Shown here one piece after another: positions 58,012-64,000 of a DNA stretch of 64,000 bases. Both the position numbers and the translations under genes were made by a program. The stretch spans positions 1 through 64,000 of the forward strand of contig WKFI01000004.1 in the NCBI GenBank assembly GCA_014872875.1. The letters run 5' to 3'. Under the pieces are notes generated by a model. The model was not told the DNA's origin and made no database searches. It worked only from the letters and a program-made list of their open reading frames with translations. Position 1 is the first letter of the stretch. Each line of letters starts with the position of its first letter. The DNA comes from Paracoccaceae bacterium. Lineage in GTDB: Bacteria; Pseudomonadota; Alphaproteobacteria; Rhodobacterales; Rhodobacteraceae.

Positions 58012-59823
58012 ATGCGGTTGAAACGAGTGCGCGCGCAATTTCGCGCCCTGTTGCTGGCGGGTCTGCCAGCAGCTCAATTGGTACTGGCCCAACCGGCCGA
58101 AGCCTTGGAAACCACACTAACGGCGCCGGGCGCTCCAGAGGAGCTGCAGGACACCCTGCGGGCGGCCTCTTCGGTCATGGGGGCTAGCGCGCAACAGCTG
58201 GACTCAGCACAGGAACTGCTGGCCGCTGCATTGTCGGATTACCGCACGCTCGTGCAAGTGCTTTATGATCAAGGGTATTTCAGCCCCGATGTGCGGATCC
58301 GTCTTGATGGGCGCGAGGCAGCCAATATCGACCCACTGAACACACCCAGTACTATCAACAAAGTAGAAATAACCGTTCAGACGGGCCCGGCCTTCCGCTT
58401 TGGCACAGCCAAGGTGGCACCGTTGGCACCAGATACGGTGCTGCCCGAAGCCTTTGCCACCGGCCAGCCCGCCACGACAGGGGCAATCCGTGATGCGGCC
58501 CAAGCAGGACGCTCGGCCTGGCGGCACGAAGGTCATGCAAAGGCGAAGATCGGCGAACAACGGATCACCGCAAACCATGCGCAATCACAGATCAACGCGG
58601 ATATCGAGCTGCTGCCCGGTCCGCAGCTGACCTTCGGTCGTCTCTACACGACGGGTAAGACGCGGGTGAACCCTGAGGCACTTCAAAAAATCGCGGGCTT
58701 TCCAACCGGCGAGATCTTTGACCCCGATGACGTACAGCTTGTCGGTACGCGGCTGCGTCGCACCGGAACCTTTGCCTCGGTCAACCTGAAAGAAGCCGAG
58801 ACGCCGAACCCCGATGGCTCGCTGGACTACACGGCAGAATTCACCGATCTTCCGCAGCGCCGACTGACCTTCGGGGCCGAACTCAGCTCGAATGACGGGT
58901 TGGATGTCAGTGCGACATGGATGCATCGAAACCTGTTCGGCAATGCTGAAAAACTAAGCTTCGAGGCGCGGGCTGAGGGTATTGGTGGCGATACCGACCT
59001 TGGCGGTCGGATCGGCATTCGATTGGACCGCCCGGCAACATTGGGTCCGGATGACAATGTATATTACCTGGCCGAAGTTGAGCGTCTGGACGAAGAACAC
59101 TACACAGCGACCCGTGGCCTGATCGGGATCGGGGTGCGCCGGGTATTTTCCGAGTTCCTGATCGGCGAGGCAGCCGTATCCGCCGTTTCGACATTGGCGA
59201 CGGATGTGTTCGGTAAACGCCGGTTTAAGTATTTCGTTCTGCCGGTACAGATGGAGTACGACAAACGCGACAGCAAAATCAGCGCCACGCGAGGTGTCTT
59301 CCTCAAGGCCTCTTTGACCCCTTTTGTGGGATGGGACGACACCGAAAGCGGTGTACAGCTGAAAGCTGACGGGCGGTATTATCAGCGTCTGGACGCCAAT
59401 GGACGTTTCGTGGCAGCCGGGCGGTTGCAGATCGGGTCCGTGGGCGGGCCTTCGCTGCAGGACATCGACCCAACGCTGCGGTTCTTCTCGGGTGGTGCAG
59501 GCAGCGTCCGCGGCCATCCATATGAATCGCTGGGTGTCGTGGTTCCGGGCGGCATCGCCGGCGGTAAGTCTTATGTTGCGGCCTCGGCGGAGCTAAGGGG
59601 ATACGTGACCGAGAAGATGTCTTTGGTTGGTTTCTACGATTTTGGTATCGTCGGGCGGGACGCTTTTGTCAGCAGCGGGTCCAACAGCCATGCGGGTGCC
59701 GGTCTGGGTGTGCGCTATGATCTGGGTGGCTTCGGACCGTTGCGTTTGGATCTGGCCTATCCCGTCAGCGGACCGACCGATGACGGGCTTCAGTTTTATA
59801 TCGGGATTGGACAGGCATTTTGA
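58012..59823 (+). CDS. tamA: Autotransporter assembly outer-membrane protein TamA
   Basis: A 603-residue BamA/Omp85-family protein. A signal peptide (about 1-28, ...LAQPAEALE) is followed by POTRA domains (about 45-250, including YFSPDVRIRLDG and GKTRVNPEALQKIAGFPTGEIFDPDDV) and a C-terminal 16-stranded barrel with RGHPYESLGVVVPGG (conserved RGY/F-like motif) and a final aromatic residue (GIGQAF). With TamB it helps insert or transport outer-membrane proteins and lipids. I chose the ATG at 58012, giving a proper signal peptide; the frame is open to 57892. Confidence 0.92.
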   Translation: MRLKRVRAQFRALLLAGLPAAQLVLAQPAEALETTLTAPGAPEELQDTLRAASSVMGASAQQLDSAQELLAAALSDYRTLVQVLYDQGYFSPDVRIRLDGREAANIDPLNTPSTINKVEITVQTGPAFRFGTAKVAPLAPDTVLPEAFATGQPATTGAIRDAAQAGRSAWRHEGHAKAKIGEQRITANHAQSQINADIELLPGPQLTFGRLYTTGKTRVNPEALQKIAGFPTGEIFDPDDVQLVGTRLRRTGTFASVNLKEAETPNPDGSLDYTAEFTDLPQRRLTFGAELSSNDGLDVSATWMHRNLFGNAEKLSFEARAEGIGGDTDLGGRIGIRLDRPATLGPDDNVYYLAEVERLDEEHYTATRGLIGIGVRRVFSEFLIGEAAVSAVSTLATDVFGKRRFKYFVLPVQMEYDKRDSKISATRGVFLKASLTPFVGWDDTESGVQLKADGRYYQRLDANGRFVAAGRLQIGSVGGPSLQDIDPTLRFFSGGAGSVRGHPYESLGVVVPGGIAGGKSYVAASAELRGYVTEKMSLVGFYDFGIVGRDAFVSSGSNSHAGAGLGVRYDLGGFGPLRLDLAYPVSGPTDDGLQFYIGIGQAF

Positions 59824-62800
59824 AACGGTATCTTGCATATGGTCTGAGCGCATCGCTGCTGATCGCGATGCCGGTAACCCAAGCCCATTCCGCGGACGAG
59901 GAAGAAGAAGCCGGTGGCCTGTTGGTCGGGTTCCTCGAAGACACGCTCTCGGATGAAAACCGCCAGATCAAAGTGACGGGGCTCGAAGGCACCTTCAGTT
60001 CGCGTGCGACGATTCAGCGTCTGACCGTGTCCGACGATGAAGGCGTTTGGTTGACTGTGGAAGGGGCGGAGCTGGACTGGAACCGTCTGGCGCTGCTGCG
60101 AGGCAGGTTTTCCGTGAATGCCCTTGCCGCCGAACGCATTGATGTGGCTCGCTCCCCCAATCCGGTCGCAGCCCCCACGACCGATCTGCCCAGTCCCGAG
60201 GCCAAACCGTTTGAGCTACCGGAACTACCGGTCGCGATCGAGTTGGGTGAGATCCGGGTAGACACGATCACCTTGGGCGAAACGATAATTGGCGAACCGG
60301 CTTCACTGACGCTGCAGGGCGCACTGCAGTTGGTCGAGGGCACTCTGAACACCGATCTGGACGTTAGACGCCTGGACCGACCCGGCGACGGGCTGCGGCT
60401 GGACGCGGATTTTGCCAATGAAACCCGGATCATCAATCTGGATCTGGACCTGCGCGAAGGCCCCGGCGGGCTGGTTGCCACGGCAGCGGCATTACCCGGG
60501 AAACCCGACATTATGCTGACCGCTCAGGGCAACGGGCCGCTGGAAGACTTCACGGCCGATATCACCTTGGCGACGGCAGGCGAAGAGCGTCTGGCAGGTA
60601 GCGTCGAATTGCTGGCGATTCCGAACGAGGACGAAACCGCCGCCAAGAGCATCGGCTTTGCTGCCGATCTGGGCGGCGACATACGCGCCCTGCTTCAACC
60701 CGATTTTCACGATTTCTTCGGGTCCGACACACGCCTGCAGGCCAATGGACAAAGTGATCCTGACGGTGCGTTGGAGCTGGAGAATTTCAGCCTGCAATCT
60801 GCTGCTCTGGACCTGACCGGCAGCCTCCAGATGGCACCGGGCGGGGTGTTGTCCGCAGCACAGGTTGATGGCCGCGTCTTTCCGGCACCCGGGCAGGCTT
60901 CGGTCCTGTTGCCGGTTTCAGGGGCTTCGACCCGCATTGCAGGCGCAGATTTGCAGCTGACGACGCAAGCCGGGGAGGTTCTGGATTTCACGCTCAGCAC
61001 AACTGTGCGGGGCCTCGCGACGCCGGACACGTCCGTCAACCAGGCTCGGATTGGCGCAACCGGTGCGCTGGACCAGTCTGATGGCCTGAGTGTCGAGGCC
61101 AAGATTGACGCGGCCCTGGCCGGGCTTTTTCTGGCCGACAAGAAGCTTTCTCAGGCGGTCGGTACGGATCTGACGCTGACCACCCGTCTGTTCACCGAAG
61201 AGGGTGCGCTGAAGTTGAACGGGTTGCGACTGACCGGAACCGAATATGCGGCCAATGGCGATTTCGCCCTCAAAGGGCTGGAAAGCGGTATGGAATTCGA
61301 GACCGACATGTCGCTGGTGGCCGCTGACCTGGGACGGTTTTCAGGGCTGGCCGGTCAGGATCTGGGCGGACGCGTGACAGCCAGCATCGTCGCAAGCGGA
61401 GCGCCTTTGTCCGGCGTTTACGAAGTGGACTTGGAAGTACTGGGACAGGATCTGAGCGCGGGCATTGCCGAGGTCGATTCCATGTTGGCGGGTTCCACAA
61501 CGCTGGACTTCAAGGGGGGACGCGGTTTTGAGGGGCTACGGATTGACAACTTCGAACTGCTGGCCGCTGGCTTCAATGCGACAGCCAAGGGCAACCTGAC
61601 CAGTGATGCGGGGCAGCTGACGCTGGATGCGAAACTCAACGATCTGGGCCAGTTCGTGCCACAATCCGAGGGCCCGCTGGTTCTGGACGCAGACGTAACC
61701 CGCGATGGCAGGGTGTTTTCCGGGGACTTGAAAGTGGACGGACCAAATTCGTCGAGCGCTAAGATGAACGGTTCGGTCGATATGGACGGCAGGGCTGATC
61801 TGAATTTTGACGCGGTTCTGGCCGAATTGCAGCGGTTCCTGCCGGAGATTTCCGGCGAATTGACGGCTCGTGGCAGCGCCCAGCGGGACAACGGTGTATG
61901 GACAATCGACACCAAGGCTCAAGGCCCTTCGGGGATCGAAGCCAATGTCGCCGGCAATTTTGACGAAGCCAGCGGCGAGGTCGATGCCACGGCCAAGGGT
62001 CAGGTCCGGCTGGATGCAGCAAACCTGTTCATGGCCCCGAACTCGATCAAGGGCGCGGCTCAGTTCGACATTGCGATCAAGGGTCCCCCGTCCCTTGATG
62101 CGATCAGCGGCACGATTTCGACCGCAGGTACTTCGCTGGCTATCCCTGCCGCCCGGCAGAGCATTCGAGACATCAACGCCACGATCAGCCTGGCCCAGTC
62201 GCGCGCCAATATTCAGGTCACCGGCGCGCCACGGGACGGCGGTAGCTTTCAGGTCTCGGGACCGGTTGGTCTCTTGCCGCCCTTCGAATCCGGCCTGAAC
62301 GTGGTCTTGAACGGCTATGTCCTGACCGACAACCTGTCCTTCTCCACCGAAGCTTCAGGCCAGATCAGCCACCGGGGCAGCCTGACCGGAGGCAGCAGCG
62401 TGGCCGGAACGATCGTGTTCAGTGAGACCGAGATCAATCTTGCCACGATCGGCGGTTCTGTCTCGGCTGCACCGATCCCACCAATGCGCCATATCTCGGA
62501 ACCCTCCCCGTCCTTCGTGACTCGCAAACGGGCAGGATTGGTGGAAACCGAAAAGTCGGGATCGGGGCCAAAGATCGACCTGGATATACGGCTGAGCGCC
62601 CCGAACCGGGTGTTTGCCCGCGGGCGCGGTTTGCAGGCGGAATTGGGCGGCGAAATCCTCGTGCGTGGATCAGCCGACAAGATTTCTCCTTCGGGCCAAG
62701 TCGAACTGATCCGCGGGACGTTCGATTTTCTGGGGAGACGATTGGAACTGACGAAAGGCATCCTGACCCTGCAGGGAGACCTTTCTCCATACATCGAATT

Positions 62801-63263
62801 CGAATCCACAACCGACACGTCCGAAGGCACGGCAACACTGGAGATCGTTGGGCCCTTGTCTGGACCGCAGATCGTTGCCACCTCGAACCCGGAACGCCCA
62901 ACAGAAGAGGTTCTGGCCCTTCTGATCTTTGGCAATCAGATCGAAGATCTGTCTCCCATTGCTCTGGCACAGTTGGCAGCCTCGGTCGCCGAACTCAGCG
63001 GCAGGGGTCCTTCTGCCGGTGGCAAGGTGCGTGAGGAGGTTGGTGCAGATACACTGGACGTAGGTTTGGACAGCGGAGGCGGCGCCCGATTGGGTGCCGG
63101 GGCGTACCTGTCGGAGAACCTGTATACCGATTTTTCGGTCAATACGCGTGGTGAAACCGAACTGAAGCTCAACCTGGATGTCACAGACAATTTCACGGTC
63201 AAAGGGACCGTGGAAGGCGACGGAGACACCAAGCTTGGGGTCTTCTTCCAGCGGGATTATTGA
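59820..63263 (+). CDS. tamB: Translocation and assembly module protein TamB
   Basis: A 1147-residue periplasm-spanning protein. An N-terminal hydrophobic signal/anchor (YLAYGLSASLLIAMPVTQA) precedes a very long repetitive beta-taco region of alternating Asp/Gly/Leu-rich strands (AsmA-like). The C-terminal DUF490/TamB domain contains EILVRGSADKISPSGQVELIRGTFDFLGRRLELTKG-type strands (about 925-975) and ends in KLGVFFQRDY. The start is a TTG at 59820 overlapping the tamA stop, so the pair is translationally coupled. TamB bridges the membranes and probably moves phospholipids (family knowledge). Confidence 0.93.
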   Translation: MKRYLAYGLSASLLIAMPVTQAHSADEEEEAGGLLVGFLEDTLSDENRQIKVTGLEGTFSSRATIQRLTVSDDEGVWLTVEGAELDWNRLALLRGRFSVNALAAERIDVARSPNPVAAPTTDLPSPEAKPFELPELPVAIELGEIRVDTITLGETIIGEPASLTLQGALQLVEGTLNTDLDVRRLDRPGDGLRLDADFANETRIINLDLDLREGPGGLVATAAALPGKPDIMLTAQGNGPLEDFTADITLATAGEERLAGSVELLAIPNEDETAAKSIGFAADLGGDIRALLQPDFHDFFGSDTRLQANGQSDPDGALELENFSLQSAALDLTGSLQMAPGGVLSAAQVDGRVFPAPGQASVLLPVSGASTRIAGADLQLTTQAGEVLDFTLSTTVRGLATPDTSVNQARIGATGALDQSDGLSVEAKIDAALAGLFLADKKLSQAVGTDLTLTTRLFTEEGALKLNGLRLTGTEYAANGDFALKGLESGMEFETDMSLVAADLGRFSGLAGQDLGGRVTASIVASGAPLSGVYEVDLEVLGQDLSAGIAEVDSMLAGSTTLDFKGGRGFEGLRIDNFELLAAGFNATAKGNLTSDAGQLTLDAKLNDLGQFVPQSEGPLVLDADVTRDGRVFSGDLKVDGPNSSSAKMNGSVDMDGRADLNFDAVLAELQRFLPEISGELTARGSAQRDNGVWTIDTKAQGPSGIEANVAGNFDEASGEVDATAKGQVRLDAANLFMAPNSIKGAAQFDIAIKGPPSLDAISGTISTAGTSLAIPAARQSIRDINATISLAQSRANIQVTGAPRDGGSFQVSGPVGLLPPFESGLNVVLNGYVLTDNLSFSTEASGQISHRGSLTGGSSVAGTIVFSETEINLATIGGSVSAAPIPPMRHISEPSPSFVTRKRAGLVETEKSGSGPKIDLDIRLSAPNRVFARGRGLQAELGGEILVRGSADKISPSGQVELIRGTFDFLGRRLELTKGILTLQGDLSPYIEFESTTDTSEGTATLEIVGPLSGPQIVATSNPERPTEEVLALLIFGNQIEDLSPIALAQLAASVAELSGRGPSAGGKVREEVGADTLDVGLDSGGGARLGAGAYLSENLYTDFSVNTRGETELKLNLDVTDNFTVKGTVEGDGDTKLGVFFQRDY

Positions 63264-64000
63264 TGTCGGCTCCCCCTCCCTTCACGACCCGGCCCGAGAT
63301 TTCCGGAACCTTTGGCGTCGTCACCTCGACCCACTGGATCGCCTCGGCAGTGGGAATGCGCATTCTGGAGCTTGGAGGCAATGCTTTTGACGCCGCAGCA
63401 GCCACCGGTTTTGCGCTGCAAGTGGTCGAGCCACATTTAAACGGACCGCTTGGCGACATGCCGGTGCTGATCTGGCCGGCTGATGCCGACACGCCGACAG
63501 TGATTTGCGGTCAGGGTGTGGCACCGGCTGGTGCCACGATCGAACACTATCGCGATCAGGGGCTGGCGCGCATTCCCGGCTCAGGCCTGTTGGCCACGGT
63601 GGTGCCCGGCGCGTTCGATGCCTGGATGCTGATGCTGCGCGATCATGGCCAACTGCCTTTGCGCGACGTGCTTGAGCCTGCGCTGCATTACGCCAAGGCG
63701 GGTCACCCGGTCTTGCATCGTGTCTCGCATACCATAGCCGGTTTGGCCGAGTTCTTTCGTGACGAATGGCCCAGTTCCGCCGCCGTCTGGTTGCCGGATG
63801 GGGCTGCCCCTGCCCCCGGATCATTGCTGCGCAACCCGGATCTGGCCGCGACGTGGGAGCGGCTGCTGGACGAGGCCGAATTGGCTTCAGGTCGGGAAGC
63901 ACAGATCGACGCCGCCCGCCGGGCGTTCTATCAGGGATTCGTGGCTGAACAGATCGACGCGTTCGTGGCCCAAGCCTTTCTGGCCGATGGAAGCGGCCAG
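63263..64000 (+). CDS. Gamma-glutamyltransferase family protein, 5' part
   Basis: The first 246 codons of a gamma-glutamyltransferase (Ntn-hydrolase) family protein; the gene continues past the window. VVTSTHWIASAVGMRILELGGNAFDAAAATGFALQVVEPH is the usual N-terminal substrate-binding block, with LLATVVPGAFDAWMLMLRDHGQLPLRDVLEPALHYAKAGHPV next. The catalytic threonine lies beyond the end. No signal peptide is visible, so it is probably cytosolic. The ATG overlaps the tamB stop (TGATG). The substrate could be glutathione-like or another gamma-glutamyl compound. Confidence 0.88.
   Translation, partial: MSAPPPFTTRPEISGTFGVVTSTHWIASAVGMRILELGGNAFDAAAATGFALQVVEPHLNGPLGDMPVLIWPADADTPTVICGQGVAPAGATIEHYRDQGLARIPGSGLLATVVPGAFDAWMLMLRDHGQLPLRDVLEPALHYAKAGHPVLHRVSHTIAGLAEFFRDEWPSSAAVWLPDGAAPAPGSLLRNPDLAATWERLLDEAELASGREAQIDAARRAFYQGFVAEQIDAFVAQAFLADGSGQ

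Overview
This window looks like a piece of an alphaproteobacterial chromosome from the Roseobacter group (Rhodobacteraceae, Ruegeria-like). The reasons are the gene content (a complete tol-pal cluster next to ftsH, DUF484-xerC, phosphatidylcholine synthase, a fused PuuE-UraD protein, a PuuD urate hydroxylase), the GC-rich coding sequence, and an isoleucyl-tRNA synthetase without the C-terminal zinc knuckle. This assignment is inferred from content; no database search was run. I saw no rRNA, tRNA, CRISPR array, prophage or intact insertion sequence. Most of the window is core genome.

Layout. 1-9.8 kb (minus strand): the start of fhs, a MOSC protein, then ftsH-tilS-cpoB-pal-tolB-tolA-tolR-tolQ-ybgC, which is the trans-envelope Tol-Pal machine with its usual neighbours. 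9.9-14.1 kb (minus): a conserved hypothetical gene, an EamA permease, a MazG-like hydrolase and ruvB-ruvA-ruvC (Holliday junction processing). 14.4-24.7 kb: a DUF1127 peptide, a hybrid histidine kinase, prmA, a P-loop kinase-like protein, MATE and MFS transporters, a YeeE/YedE-type permease and priA. 24.7-32.6 kb: a small transaldolase, DUF484-xerC, pcs, a GreA-like protein, ogt and ileS. 32.9-43.8 kb: a broken lipoprotein gene, an SDR-DoxX fusion coupled to a DUF2269 protein, a VIT-type transporter, a group III truncated hemoglobin, an overlapping ycjX-GNAT-ycjF operon, truA, a thioesterase/acyl-CoA dehydrogenase pair and a hydroxypyruvate reductase.

43.9-57.8 kb is the catabolic part. An isolated gcvH is followed by a glutamine synthetase-like enzyme and a Rieske oxygenase. 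These lie divergently from an IclR regulator, with a clear palindrome in the intergenic promoter. Next comes a urate/allantoin degradation cluster: PuuD (urate to 5-hydroxyisourate), UraH, a PuuE-UraD fusion (decarboxylase plus allantoinase), ureidoglycine aminohydrolase and AllA (ureidoglycolate to glyoxylate and urea), an NCS2 purine permease and a LysR regulator. A divergent GAPDH-like enzyme sits inside the cluster. Allantoate amidohydrolase and xanthine dehydrogenase are not in the window. 58-64 kb carries tamA-tamB (outer-membrane assembly) followed by the start of a gamma-glutamyltransferase-family gene.

Non-coding observations: two dispersed intergenic repeat families (one with inverted arms around a core of about 80 bp at 51.16-51.36 kb, with related copies at 25.5 and 55.3 kb; one associated with hairpin terminators), dyads in three divergent promoter regions of the catabolic clusters, and a lipoprotein pseudogene with two separate lesions. 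I found no convincing wholly new biological system. The best leads are the GS-like/Rieske/IclR module, the repeat families and the GAPDH paralogue in the purine cluster.
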